From contig CAKSIH010000001.1 in assembly GCA_934462705.1 (NCBI GenBank), positions 124,001 through 188,000 of the forward strand: 64,000 nucleotides of DNA. Direction: 5' to 3'. A model generated the notes under the pieces. It worked only from the letters and a program-made list of their open reading frames with translations. It ran no database searches and had not been told where the DNA came from. The DNA comes from an uncultured Eubacteriales bacterium (GTDB taxonomy: Bacteria; Bacillota; Clostridia; Oscillospirales; Acutalibacteraceae). Every line of letters starts with the position of its first letter. The stretch's first letter is position 1. This document shows, one piece after another, positions 43,824 to 52,380 of the stretch. The position numbers and the translations under genes were made by a program.

Positions 43824-44780
43824 ATGAATAAATATAACTGTAGTTTAGTAAAAAGAGAGAAAAGGCAACTTAGAAGAACTTCAAATGTATTTGGCTTATG
43901 TTTTATGACAGTTTTTGCAATGCAGTTTACTTTTATGAGCTTTTTAGGTAATGATATATTTTTAAATAAAACTGCAGGTGTTATAATAAACTTTTTTTGT
44001 TGGCTCACTCCATATACGGTTATGCTAGGGTTATTTCATAAAAATTTTATTGATACATTGTCTTTAAAAAAGCCTAATAATTATGGAGTCTCATATTTTT
44101 TTATGGGTTTAACTTGTTCATACCTGACAGCACAAATTTCATCGTTAATAGTAGATCTACTAACGTATGTAGGAATTAAATCGGTTACACCAAAAAGTTT
44201 GCTGGAATATGAAAATACACCGGCAGGAATATTAATATTTATAATTGAAGTAGCTGTTTTTCCGGCCATTGTAGAGGAATTTATTTTTAGGGGAGTATTA
44301 TTTGGCTGTTTAAGGAGATATGGCGAGGTTTTTGCAATGGTAGCTTCAGCGGCTGTTTTTGGGCTTTTTCATGGAAATATTGAACAAACCGTATTTGCAT
44401 TTCTTCTTGGGATTGTGCTTGCATTTGTAGTTATTAAAACAGATTCACTCATTATTGCAGTTTTGATACATTTTGTAAACAACTTTAAATCATGTATTAT
44501 TAAAGTTTTATCGGACAATACCCTTTTATGGAGTCAACTGTCAGTTATTGTTGGAGTTCTAACTTTGGTTATAATTGTGATTCCCGGTGTGGTAGCATAT
44601 TTTAAATTAAGAAAAAATAATATTCAAGCCGTTTCCTTTTCGGGCCTTAATAAGAATAGCTCCTTGCTAACACTAAGCGAAAGAGTCAAGTGCTTTATTT
44701 TTAACCCGGGTATGATTATTGTAATCTTGTATTTTATATATTCATTTGTACTATCAGTAAAAGAGGGGGCCAATATTTGA
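43824..44780 (+). CDS. CPBP-family intramembrane metalloprotease
   Basis: A 318-residue membrane protein with about eight helices and the CPBP (CAAX protease/bacteriocin-processing, Abi) motifs: E-E-F-I-F-R-G-V-L-F (EExxxR), F-G-L-F-H-G (FxxxH) and a late H-F-V-N-N (HxxxN/D). Such proteins are implicated in bacteriocin self-immunity or peptide processing. The target is unknown. Its end overlaps tadA by 4 bases. Confidence 0.9.
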   Translation: MNKYNCSLVKREKRQLRRTSNVFGLCFMTVFAMQFTFMSFLGNDIFLNKTAGVIINFFCWLTPYTVMLGLFHKNFIDTLSLKKPNNYGVSYFFMGLTCSYLTAQISSLIVDLLTYVGIKSVTPKSLLEYENTPAGILIFIIEVAVFPAIVEEFIFRGVLFGCLRRYGEVFAMVASAAVFGLFHGNIEQTVFAFLLGIVLAFVVIKTDSLIIAVLIHFVNNFKSCIIKVLSDNTLLWSQLSVIVGVLTLVIIVIPGVVAYFKLRKNNIQAVSFSGLNKNSSLLTLSERVKCFIFNPGMIIVILYFIYSFVLSVKEGANI

Positions 44781-45226
44781 ATGATGAATTTTATATGCGG
44801 GAAGCTCTTGCTTTAGCACAAATAGCTGCACTTGAAGGGGAAGTGCCTGTGGGAGCAGTTGTAACTATGGAGGGCAAAATAATTTCTACAGGACGAAACA
44901 GAAGAGAAAAAGGTAAAAATGCGCTTTATCATGCGGAAATTGAAGCAATAAATAAAGCTTGCAATATTCTTGGGGGATGGAGACTTTGGCAGTGTGAGCT
45001 TTTTGTAACTTTAGAGCCGTGCCCTATGTGTGCTGGTGCCATAATTAATTCAAGAATAAAAAGGGTGGTTTTTGGTGCTTATGATTATAAAGCTGGCTCT
45101 TGCGGGTCAGTAGTAAACCTGTTCAATTTGCCGTATAATCACAAGCCAGAATTAAAAGGTGGAGTTTTAGAAGAAGAGTGCTCTAATCTTTTAAGCAATT
45201 TTTTTAAAAATCTTCGTAAAACTTAA
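44777..45226 (+). CDS. tadA: tRNA-specific adenosine deaminase TadA
   Basis: Deaminates wobble A34 to inosine in tRNA-Arg(ACG). The 149-residue protein has the zinc motifs H-A-E-I-E-A and E-P-C-P-M-C-A-G-A-I, and the V-F-G-A-Y-D-Y-K-A-G-S segment typical of TadA. Start is the TTG at 44777, overlapping the previous stop (TTGA) and 7 bases behind GAGGGGG. It ends at a clear terminator. Confidence 0.94.
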   Translation: MNDEFYMREALALAQIAALEGEVPVGAVVTMEGKIISTGRNRREKGKNALYHAEIEAINKACNILGGWRLWQCELFVTLEPCPMCAGAIINSRIKRVVFGAYDYKAGSCGSVVNLFNLPYNHKPELKGGVLEEECSNLLSNFFKNLRKT

Positions 45227-45233
45227 TATTGTA

Positions 45234-45267
45234 AAAAAGCCAGAACTTAAAATTGTTCTGGCTTTTT
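45234..45267 (+). terminator. Terminator after tadA
   Basis: AAAAAGCCAGAAC and GTTCTGGCTTTTT form a perfect stem with an 8-base loop and a T run on the plus strand. Confidence 0.9.
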
Positions 45268-45269
45268 AA

Positions 45270-45482
45270 TTATTTAGCTTTCTCAATAATATTAATTATA
45301 TTATCAATGGTTTTTACTTTTGGGATATCTTCGATTAGAACAGATATATTAAAATAGTTTTCAACTATACTAAAAGGTTTAATTAAGTCAAAGGAGTCAC
45401 ATTAAGGATTTAGATTAGGTATGTATATGGATTTAAAGGCATATAATCGTTAATTGACTATTTTAGTTAACTCAAGTTGCAT
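45270..45482 (-). pseudogene. Decayed acyl carrier protein gene
   Basis: Reading the minus strand from the ATG at 45482 to the TAA at 45270 gives 71 in-frame codons (the length of an acyl carrier protein) broken by two stops at codons 11 and 27. The second half is clearly carrier-like: D-S-F-D at the phosphopantetheine serine (codon 30), S-I-V-E-N-Y-F-N-I as helix II, then I-P-K-V-K-T-I and N-I-I-N-I-I-E-K-A-K as the terminal helix. No ribosome binding site remains. It may be a remnant of a fatty-acid or peptide/polyketide carrier. This fills most of the tadA-GNAT gap. Confidence 0.7.
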
Positions 45483-45515
45483 AATTTTTTATATATTAGA
45501 AATATTAATTTTCTT

Positions 45516-46412
45516 CTAAAGCTTTAATGTAGTTTTGAACTCGTATTTTTTATGTGCATAATCTGTTCCCTTAAAGTATAATGAAATAAAACGTTCAACA
45601 TCATAGTTTTCACAAGCAATGGCAAAAAGGCAGGATTTATCTAAATGATTCTCTGAGTGATTTTTTACGGCGGCGTTAAAAAGATGAAATCCCACAGCAG
45701 ATTTTCTGTATTTCTCAAATACAAATAATGATCGGTACAGAATAATATTTCCAGGAGCTGAAAAGGCGGTTAACCAACCAACTATCTCATTTTCATCTGT
45801 AACAGCGAAGTAAGTTAAATTCCTTTCAAGATTGTGTTCGTTTGCAAATGGAGATAGCGAATCTGGATAAGAAGTTCCGCTTTGCTTTTTTAATTCTTTT
45901 AATGCTTTAGGCGCTACTTTATCCATAGAGATGATATGAATATTTTCAGGGAGAGTAAATAGACCAGCTGAGGCAATTTTTATAAATTTACTGTTTGCTA
46001 AAAGTTCTTTAGCATTAAACCTATAAACGGCTGTTAATTTTTTTAGGGGAGAAAAGCCCATTGGAATAAGCAACTTTGAAAACTCGTCAATTGAGATTTG
46101 TGACGTAACAGTTATGAAATTTATATTTTTACAATTTCTAAGTTTCAATTCATTAAAAAGTGCATGTAAAAGGGCAGTGGCAGCACCGTTTCTTCTAAAC
46201 TGTTTTTTTACAAATAGACTTTTTATTTCCCATGTTGCTTTATTATTTGGACTTTGTTCTGCAACAATAAGCCCACAAGGCTCTAAGTTGTAGTTTACAC
46301 CAAAAGCTAAAGTTGTTCCGTCATTTTTTACCATTAGGTCAAAGAATTTATCGAAAGTAAATTGAGAGTAAAAAATTACATTTGAGTAATCAACTTTGTC
46401 TATAGATATCAT
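45516..46412 (-). CDS. Protein with two tandem GNAT acetyltransferase domains
   Basis: A 298-residue protein with two N-acetyltransferase folds. The first (about 1-130) has I-K-S-L-F-V-K-K-Q-F-R-R-N-G-A-A-T-A-L-L, a full acetyl-CoA binding loop (R-R-N-G-A-A). The second (about 180-298) has R-S-L-F-V-F-E-K-Y-R-K-S-A-V-G, a weaker loop. The substrate is unknown. The ATG at 46412 is chosen because GAGG precedes it; the longer frame runs far into the DUF421 gene. Near a decayed carrier protein gene, but a functional link is not shown. Confidence 0.8.
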   Translation of the reverse strand: MISIDKVDYSNVIFYSQFTFDKFFDLMVKNDGTTLAFGVNYNLEPCGLIVAEQSPNNKATWEIKSLFVKKQFRRNGAATALLHALFNELKLRNCKNINFITVTSQISIDEFSKLLIPMGFSPLKKLTAVYRFNAKELLANSKFIKIASAGLFTLPENIHIISMDKVAPKALKELKKQSGTSYPDSLSPFANEHNLERNLTYFAVTDENEIVGWLTAFSAPGNIILYRSLFVFEKYRKSAVGFHLFNAAVKNHSENHLDKSCLFAIACENYDVERFISLYFKGTDYAHKKYEFKTTLKL

Positions 46413-46521
46413 ATGGCTTACCTCACTTTTCTCAATTTTGAAATAATAAATTATCCACAAATTTATTATATAATATAAATTAATTTTATTCAAGATAAAA
46501 CATAAAAAGAATCGAACATGA

Positions 46522-47214
46522 TTAGTCCGGTTCTTTTTTATATATTGATAGGTTATTATTACTATCACATGAAGCAAGAAAAACATCACTTATTTGAGAA
46601 ATATTTTGAGAGTTTAGCTGTTTTTTTAACCAGGTTTCTTCCTTACCGGCTATTTTAAGATTTTCTTTTAAAATGTTTCCGTCCATAATAACTGGAATAG
46701 TTGGTCTATCCTTTTGTACTGTTAAATTTAAATCTGCAGGTGTGGTAGGTCTGTCGCTGCTAACAGGAAGAATACTTAATGTTCCGTTTGGCTCTAAGTA
46801 GGCGGTTTCTATTTTGCTTATATCAAAATATCCTGCTCCTCTGCATAATTCCAGAAATTCATTTATATCTAATTTCGCTTTCTTAAAATTATTGTAGTAA
46901 ATCTTGTTGTTATCAAGAAGTTTTAAGGGCTTTCCATTTAAAAATTTTCTTAGATATATAGACTTACATCCAAGGTAAGATACTAAAATTTCGAAAAGCG
47001 CATAAATTATCATAGCAATTAGTGGCTTTAAAAAGTCAGACTGAAGTGATGTTGCCATTTCAGCAGCAATTGATCCGATTGTAATACCGTTTATATAATC
47101 GAACATGCTAAGTTGTGAGATTTGGCGCTTGCCCATTAATTTTGTAAGTAGAAAAAGGACTATAAAAGATGCGGCAGAAGCAATTATAACAGTAAGTATA
47201 TCATTTAGTTCCAT
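46522..47214 (-). CDS. DUF421 (YetF-type) membrane protein
   Basis: A 230-residue protein with three N-terminal membrane helices and a conserved cytoplasmic part. The typical DUF421 signature is seen: L-T-K-L-M-G-K-R-Q-I-S-Q-L-S-M-F-D-Y-I-N-G-I-T-I (shown here within the 20-residue limit as L-M-G-K-R-Q-I and F-D-Y-I-N-G-I-T-I-G-S), then G-K-P and the beta strands with D-G-N-I-L-K-E-N-L. Bacillus paralogues (YrbG, YdfS, YetF) are spore-associated or general. Function unknown. AGGTG precedes the ATG. Confidence 0.85.
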   Translation of the reverse strand: MELNDILTVIIASAASFIVLFLLTKLMGKRQISQLSMFDYINGITIGSIAAEMATSLQSDFLKPLIAMIIYALFEILVSYLGCKSIYLRKFLNGKPLKLLDNNKIYYNNFKKAKLDINEFLELCRGAGYFDISKIETAYLEPNGTLSILPVSSDRPTTPADLNLTVQKDRPTIPVIMDGNILKENLKIAGKEETWLKKQLNSQNISQISDVFLASCDSNNNLSIYKKEPD

Positions 47215-47318
47215 ATTAACACCTCGAAAGTTTTCAAATTAATTTTTATAATTCCCAAGGTTTGCTGTTTTATTCCGGTTTGGCATAAAATTTTAATCTA
47301 AACAACTGATTTTTGCAG

Positions 47319-47347
47319 TTCTATTAAATTAACTTTGTCCATACTTA
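47319..47347 (+). promoter_or_regulatory. Candidate sigma-E promoter of the spoIIIA operon
   Basis: TTCTATT (47319-47325), 14 bases, CATACTTA (47340-47347) resembles the mother-cell sigma-E consensus (about kmATATT, 14-15 bases, CATACAnT). It ends 22 bases before spoIIIAA. In other spore formers this operon is sigma-E dependent. Confidence 0.5.
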
Positions 47348-47369
47348 TTTAGTAAAGGAGGACAAGAAT

Positions 47370-48371
47370 ATGTGTGAAAAATTTAATGAAGCAGTATCGT
47401 TGGTAGCTTCCCCAGTAAAGGAAAGTCTACTAAAAATATCCTTATCTATTAAGTTACAAGTTTTCGAAATAAGGCTTAGGGCTGAAAAGCCCATTGTTAT
47501 AAATGTGAAAAATAAATTTTATTTTCTTAGTAAAGAGGCAAAACTTCAAAATTCAGTAAGCGAAAATACAATTAGGTTGTCTCAATTAGATATACAAAGT
47601 ACATTTACTAAGATGTGCAATCATTCGGTATATAGTTATCAGAATGAGATAAAAAATGGTTTTATAACTTTAAAGGGAGGACACAGAGTTGGTATATGTG
47701 GAACAGCTGTTTTAGATAAGGGAAATGTTATTAACTTAAGGGACATAAACTCACTAAACATTAGGGTAGCGCAAAATGTAACAAATTTATCAAGTGACTG
47801 GAATGATATTTTTTCAAAAGATTTTACAGGTGTACTAATTGTTGGAGAGCCTGCATCAGGAAAAACGACAATTTTGCGAAATTTGGCTCGCAAATTTTCC
47901 TCGGGCAGCTTCGGTAAATTAACTAATGTCTCAGTTATAGATGAAAGGAATGAGATAGCAGCTTCAAATTGTGGGATTTCGCAGTTTAATTTGGGATTTT
48001 GTGATATCTTGACTGGCTACCCTAAAAGCGTAGGTTTTGAACATGCAATTAGAACCCTGTCTCCGGATATTATTATTTGTGATGAGTTAGGTACAAAGGA
48101 AGACGTTAAAGCTATAAGAAAAGCGGTTAACTCTGGTGTTAAGATTATTGCAACATTTCATAGTGGAAATATGTTTGATTTGATAAACAATGTGAGGGCA
48201 AAAAATATTTTAAAAACTTATGCTTTTGATAAAATCATATTTTTAAAGGGAAAATCAAAGCCAGGGGAATTTTTCAAAATATATCATATGGAGGACTTGA
48301 AAGATGAAATTCGCAGGAGCAATAATGTTGGTAGCTTCATCGGCAACAATGGGGTATCTAGTATCGCATAA
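47370..48371 (+). CDS. spoIIIAA: Stage III sporulation protein AA, secretion-type ATPase
   Basis: The cytoplasmic ATPase of the SpoIIIA-SpoIIQ feeding-tube channel between mother cell and forespore, related to type II/IV secretion ATPases. The 333-residue protein has Walker A G-E-P-A-S-G-K-T-T near residue 158 and Walker B I-I-I-C-D-E-L-G, with F-H-S-G-N between later strands. First of eight genes. Its last 68 bases overlap spoIIIAB in another frame, a longer overlap than usual. Confidence 0.95.
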   Translation: MCEKFNEAVSLVASPVKESLLKISLSIKLQVFEIRLRAEKPIVINVKNKFYFLSKEAKLQNSVSENTIRLSQLDIQSTFTKMCNHSVYSYQNEIKNGFITLKGGHRVGICGTAVLDKGNVINLRDINSLNIRVAQNVTNLSSDWNDIFSKDFTGVLIVGEPASGKTTILRNLARKFSSGSFGKLTNVSVIDERNEIAASNCGISQFNLGFCDILTGYPKSVGFEHAIRTLSPDIIICDELGTKEDVKAIRKAVNSGVKIIATFHSGNMFDLINNVRAKNILKTYAFDKIIFLKGKSKPGEFFKIYHMEDLKDEIRRSNNVGSFIGNNGVSSIA

Positions 48372-48807
48372 GCTTAGTAAAAGAGTAGCCTTTTTAGAAC
48401 AGTTCTTGCATTTTATAGCATATATTGAAACGGAAATAAGGTATTCTTCAACACTTATTACGGAGATAATAAAAGGTTACAAAACTGAAAAAGAATTAGG
48501 GTACCTTCTGCATGATTTTTATAAAATATTGGGGACTACCGGAAATATAAATACATCCTGGGACAAGGCGGTAAGAAATACATATAAAAATTTTGGCCTT
48601 AGCTTAAAAGAAGCGGAAACGGTAATTAACTTTATATACAATTTAGGTACGAATGACATTGAAGGACAAATGAAGTACTGTAGGTTTAACTATGAATTAA
48701 TTAAGGAATATTTAGAAACAGCCAAAGACGAAAGGCGAAAGAAAAGTAAGTTATATTTTATGCTGTATACATCGGCCGGACTGTGCCTGACGTTATCCAT
48801 TGTATAG
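48304..48807 (+). CDS. spoIIIAB: Stage III sporulation protein AB
   Basis: A 167-residue protein related to type II secretion GspF-like parts. It has an N-terminal signal anchor (A-G-A-I-M-L-V-A-S-S-A-T-M-G), helical body with L-E-Q-F-L-H-F-I-A-Y-I-E-T-E-I-R-Y, and a C-terminal membrane helix. GGAGG 8 bases before ATG 48304 supports this start despite the 68-base overlap with spoIIIAA. Confidence 0.9.
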   Translation: MKFAGAIMLVASSATMGYLVSHKLSKRVAFLEQFLHFIAYIETEIRYSSTLITEIIKGYKTEKELGYLLHDFYKILGTTGNINTSWDKAVRNTYKNFGLSLKEAETVINFIYNLGTNDIEGQMKYCRFNYELIKEYLETAKDERRKKSKLYFMLYTSAGLCLTLSIV

Positions 48808-48818
48808 GAGGAATAAAA

Positions 48819-49013
48819 ATGGAAGTCGACTTAATATTTAAAATAGCTGCAATAGGAATAATTGTTGCGGTACTTAATCAGGTTTTAATTAGGTCTGGCC
48901 GGGAAGAGCAGGCAATGATGACTACTTTGGCAGGTTTAATAGTTGTGCTAATGATGATAGTAAAAGAGATAGAAGTTCTTTTTAGAACGATAAAATCAAT
49001 ATTTGGGTTGTAG
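48819..49013 (+). CDS. spoIIIAC: Stage III sporulation protein AC
   Basis: A 64-residue membrane protein with two helices (I-A-A-I-G-I-I-V-A-V-L-N-Q-V-L and T-L-A-G-L-I-V-V-L-M-M-I-V) separated by R-S-G-R-E-E, as in SpoIIIAC. ATG 48819 follows AGGAGG, so the longer frame start inside spoIIIAB is rejected. Two bases before spoIIIAD. Confidence 0.93.
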   Translation: MEVDLIFKIAAIGIIVAVLNQVLIRSGREEQAMMTTLAGLIVVLMMIVKEIEVLFRTIKSIFGL

Positions 49014-49015
49014 AC

Positions 49016-49405
49016 ATGAATATTTTGGCGTTAGCAGGGGTGGCAATAGTTTCAGCAATTTTTTCGGTTATGCTAAAGAAGTATAATCCGGAAATATCAA
49101 TAGTACTAAGTTTATTAGCAGGTATTTTCTTAATTTTTGCAATATTGTCTCATCTTAGTACAGCAATGGATAAAATAAAGGAGCTACTAAGTGCAACGGG
49201 GATAACTGCTGAATACGGACTTATTTTGTTTAAGGTTATGGGCATTTGTTTTTTGGCTCAGTTTACTTCTGATTGCTGTACGGATGCTGGAGAGAAATCC
49301 TTGGCCTCCAAAATAGAACTAGCCGGAAAAATAATAATAATATACACAGCGCTACCACTCTTTGAACAAGTGATAAAGTTAACCTCTAAGCTAATAGGGG
49401 GATAG
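49016..49405 (+). CDS. spoIIIAD: Stage III sporulation protein AD
   Basis: A 129-residue membrane protein with about four helices and the family features K-K-Y-N-P-E-I-S, Q-F-T-S-D-C-C-T-D-A-G-E and a final L-F-E-Q-V-I-K-L. Part of the membrane channel complex. Directly between spoIIIAC and spoIIIAE, with three-base gap to the latter. Confidence 0.93.
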   Translation: MNILALAGVAIVSAIFSVMLKKYNPEISIVLSLLAGIFLIFAILSHLSTAMDKIKELLSATGITAEYGLILFKVMGICFLAQFTSDCCTDAGEKSLASKIELAGKIIIIYTALPLFEQVIKLTSKLIGG

Positions 49406-49408
49406 ATC

Positions 49409-50551
49409 GTGAAAAAAGTAGTTGTTTTTCTAATTTTAACAAGTTTGTGCGTTTTTTTTCAAAGTCTTAAAACAAATGCAGAAGCTTATGATTTTGAGAG
49501 TATATACTCAGAACAAAAGGAAAGCAGTGGTGCAAATGATTTGGAGGAAAAATTGCCAAGCAATGTTAAGGAAGACCTTAATGACATAGGGATAACTGGT
49601 GTGGATTTAAATGAACTAACAAAAGTTACTCCAGAAAAAATTTTTGGAAAGATTTTTTCTATGGTTGAAAAAAGGGTGCCAGAGTGTTCAAAATCAATGT
49701 TTTCAATTTTGGCTATTATTATGTTGTGTGCACTTGTTGAAAGTTTCAAACTGAGTTTGGGTGAAAAACCTTTATCCGGTGCTGTAAATGTAATTGGTGT
49801 GCTTTGTATTTGCACGATGGTAATAATGCCCATAACAGAAAGTATAAACACAATGAGTAAGTCACTTAAAGCAACAGGTCATTTTATGCTATGTTATATG
49901 CCGGTAATGGCGGGAATTATGGTTGCGTCAGGCCAGGCAGTTACGGCAACGTCATATAACGGTATAATGCTTATTATAAATGAATTTATATTTCAAATAA
50001 CAAATATATTTTTGATACCGGTTCTAAACTTATTTTTAGCTGTAAGCGTAGCATCAGCATTATCCTCTAAAATGAAATTAACAGGGCTTTGTGATGTATT
50101 TTCTAAAATTATTAAGTGGAGCTTGGGTCTGTGTATGACAGTATTTGTTGGAGTTTTAACTATACAAAATGTTATATCGGCAGCAGCAGACAGTGCAGGT
50201 AACAAAGCAGCAAAATTCATTATAAGCGGCTTTGTACCAATAGTTGGAGGTGCTTTAGGAGATGCATTTTCTACAATTCAAGCCTGTGTTAAAACCTTAA
50301 AAACAGGTGTTGGAGCATTTTTTATGATAGGATGTGGCTTTATATTTTTGCCAATTATAATTGAGTGTTTATCATTTATGCTTTCTGTAAATGTCTGTCT
50401 AGCTGTTGGGGAAATTTTTGATTTAAGTGCAATAACAGCACTTTTAAAGGGGATAGCAAAAGTTTTAAGCACTATGCTTGCATTTACACTTTGCTGTTTG
50501 TTTACTCTTGTTGTATCTACAGTTTTAATTATTACATTAGGAGGAAGTTAA
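49409..50551 (+). CDS. spoIIIAE: Stage III sporulation protein AE
   Basis: A 380-residue protein with a signal peptide (about 1-26) and then about eight membrane helices, with A-S-G-Q-A-V-T-A-T-S-Y-N-G in the first loop region. It is the largest channel membrane component. The start is GTG 49409, behind a GGGGG-rich site. Confidence 0.93.
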   Translation: MKKVVVFLILTSLCVFFQSLKTNAEAYDFESIYSEQKESSGANDLEEKLPSNVKEDLNDIGITGVDLNELTKVTPEKIFGKIFSMVEKRVPECSKSMFSILAIIMLCALVESFKLSLGEKPLSGAVNVIGVLCICTMVIMPITESINTMSKSLKATGHFMLCYMPVMAGIMVASGQAVTATSYNGIMLIINEFIFQITNIFLIPVLNLFLAVSVASALSSKMKLTGLCDVFSKIIKWSLGLCMTVFVGVLTIQNVISAAADSAGNKAAKFIISGFVPIVGGALGDAFSTIQACVKTLKTGVGAFFMIGCGFIFLPIIIECLSFMLSVNVCLAVGEIFDLSAITALLKGIAKVLSTMLAFTLCCLFTLVVSTVLIITLGGS

Positions 50552-50558
50552 TAACAAA

Positions 50559-51026
50559 ATGAAGTGTCTTGCAGCCTCAATATGTTTTTCTGCTATTGCT
50601 TGCTCTGTACTTGAGCTGTTGCTACCAAGCGGAAAACTTGAAAAAACAGTACGATTTGTGTTTGGTGCGTTTATGGTGTGTGCATTGATTATTCCTATTT
50701 GTAATATTGCAAGTAAAATTAATTTAAATTTTAAACAATATGGCGAACTCAAAGTAGAAAATAAATTTAAACGCAAGGTAGATAAGCAGATGAAAAAAGC
50801 AATTAACGAGAAGGTTGAGTTCTTAATAAAGGAATCTTTAAAGGAAAAAGGCATAGAAATAATAAAAGTTGAAGTATTTACGGATACAAGTGAGGACAAC
50901 AGCATATCAATTAATAAAGTTAGAATATATATAAAAAAAGGAGATGAAATAATATCGAAGCAGATAAAAAAGCAAGTGGAAAAAAAATTAGGAATAAAAG
51001 CAGAAGTGGTTATGGGGAGTGAATAA
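50559..51026 (+). CDS. spoIIIAF: Stage III sporulation protein AF
   Basis: A 155-residue protein with two N-terminal membrane helices (about 5-50, including L-L-L-P-S-G-K-L-E-K) and a soluble mother-cell-side alpha/beta domain with a ring-building fold (V-E-V-F-T-D-T, I-N-K-V-R-I-Y-I). GGAGG lies 14 bases upstream, slightly far. It overlaps no neighbour. Confidence 0.9.
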   Translation: MKCLAASICFSAIACSVLELLLPSGKLEKTVRFVFGAFMVCALIIPICNIASKINLNFKQYGELKVENKFKRKVDKQMKKAINEKVEFLIKESLKEKGIEIIKVEVFTDTSEDNSISINKVRIYIKKGDEIISKQIKKQVEKKLGIKAEVVMGSE

Positions 51027-51029
51027 ATA

Positions 51030-51596
51030 TTGGATGTTTTAAGTTTCACAAGGGACGGTTTTAATAAATTGGTTAATGGGAATAAAGGAAAAGGAGTTAT
51101 AGTTATTATTGGTATTTTAGGGGTAGCTTTAATTTTTGCTTCAAGTTTTTTTAAGGCAGAAAAAAAAGAAGATAAAACGGCAGTTACGTCAAAATACACA
51201 ACACAAGAATATGTGGCGAAGCTTGAGCAAAATTTAACAGAACTTGTATCCAGCATAAAAGGCGCTGGGGAATCAAAGGTGATGGTTACACTTGAAAATT
51301 CAGAACAGACGGTTTATGCAACGGAGGAAAGGCAAAATAAGGAGGCTACTGAAGATAAAAGTGATGGCCAAACAAGCAAGAAAAAGGAAAGTGATGGTCT
51401 TGAGAAAAAGTACATAACAGTAAAGGACTCAGATGGAAGCGAGAAAGCGCTTTCAGTGACTCAGATTCAGCCAACAGTAAAAGGGGTGGTGGTAGTATGT
51501 CAGGGAGGAGATGACCCGGTTGTTCAAAAAAAAGTAATAGATGCCATAAAAACGGCATTAAACATTACGGCAAAACGGGTCTATGTGACAAGGTAA
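51030..51596 (+). CDS. spoIIIAG: Stage III sporulation protein AG
   Basis: A 188-residue protein with one N-terminal membrane helix (about 22-42) and a ring-forming periplasmic domain, known to make a large channel ring. An acidic/lysine-rich insertion at about 100-130 (E-D-K-S-D-G-Q-T-S-K-K-K) lies where the family has a beta-triangle extension. Start is TTG 51030 behind GGGGAG. Confidence 0.92.
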   Translation: MDVLSFTRDGFNKLVNGNKGKGVIVIIGILGVALIFASSFFKAEKKEDKTAVTSKYTTQEYVAKLEQNLTELVSSIKGAGESKVMVTLENSEQTVYATEERQNKEATEDKSDGQTSKKKESDGLEKKYITVKDSDGSEKALSVTQIQPTVKGVVVVCQGGDDPVVQKKVIDAIKTALNITAKRVYVTR

Positions 51597-51635
51597 ATGA
51601 AAAAAATATATTTAGTTATAGGGAGGAAAACACAC

Positions 51636-52235
51636 ATGAATTTTGGCAAAAGACAATTGATTTTATCTGCACTTATTTTAGCATTAGGAACGGCAGTATA
51701 TTTAAACTGGCAGTTTTCATCAAACAAAGAACTAATAGACACCAACAAGATAATGGCAACAAAAGAGCTTGGAGAAGCAAAATTTGTTAATAATACGGTA
51801 GAAGAAAATAAAGGCGAGGAAAATGGAGAAAAAAAGGATGAGAATTCAGGGGAAGAACAAAAAGAGGAACCAAAAGAGGAAAATGCAAGTGAGTATTTTT
51901 CAAAGACAAAAGCGGCAAGGCAAAAAGCAAGAGATGAAGCGACGGACATGATAAAAGAAATATTGGAGGATGTTAAATCTTCCGAGGAAACTAAAGCAGA
52001 GGCTATAAAACAAGCATCAATAGTTGCAAAAAATATTGAACAGGAAGCCAACATAGAAAGCTTAATAAGAGCAAAAGGCTTTAAAGATTGCTTGGCTTTT
52101 ATTCAAAATGAAGAGTGCAGCATAGTTGTAGGCGGAGCAGAGTTGACGGACAATTTGGCAGTTGCAATAAAGGACATAGTGTCCGGCCAAGGTGGCATAT
52201 CTGCTGACAAGATAAAGATAATGGAAGCAAAATAG
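51636..52235 (+). CDS. spoIIIAH: Stage III sporulation protein AH
   Basis: The mother-cell membrane protein that meets SpoIIQ across the septum to join the two membranes; YscJ/FliF-like ring fold. The 199-residue product has a membrane helix (about 6-24), an acidic linker rich in Glu and Lys (about 45-80), and the C-terminal domain with V-V-G-G-A-E-L-T. ATG 51636 with AGGGAGG is preferred to ATG 51597, which has no site. Last gene of the operon; spoIIQ is not in the window. Confidence 0.92.
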   Translation: MNFGKRQLILSALILALGTAVYLNWQFSSNKELIDTNKIMATKELGEAKFVNNTVEENKGEENGEKKDENSGEEQKEEPKEENASEYFSKTKAARQKARDEATDMIKEILEDVKSSEETKAEAIKQASIVAKNIEQEANIESLIRAKGFKDCLAFIQNEECSIVVGGAELTDNLAVAIKDIVSGQGGISADKIKIMEAK

Positions 52236-52236
52236 T

Positions 52237-52354
52237 TTGATTTTTTATAAATTTATGATATAATTAATTGTATTAGTTTTTTAAGTGGACCTTTACATTT
52301 TAATTTTATTGTAACATATATTAGTCCTCCACTTATAGTTAAAAGTGGGGGGCT
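52237..52354 (+). promoter_or_regulatory. nusB promoter and attenuator-like leader
   Basis: TTGATT (52237-52242), 16 bases, TATAAT (52259-52264) forms a promoter. In the leader, AGTCCTCCACTT (52323-52334) pairs with AAGTGGGGGGCT (52343-52354), a 12-base stem with two wobbles followed by TTAATTTT. An earlier AAGTGG (52283-52288) can pair with the same CCACTT and would prevent that stem. The hairpin may also end the spoIIIA transcript. Confidence 0.5.
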
Positions 52355-52380
52355 TTAATTTTAGTGTCAAGGAGATAGGT

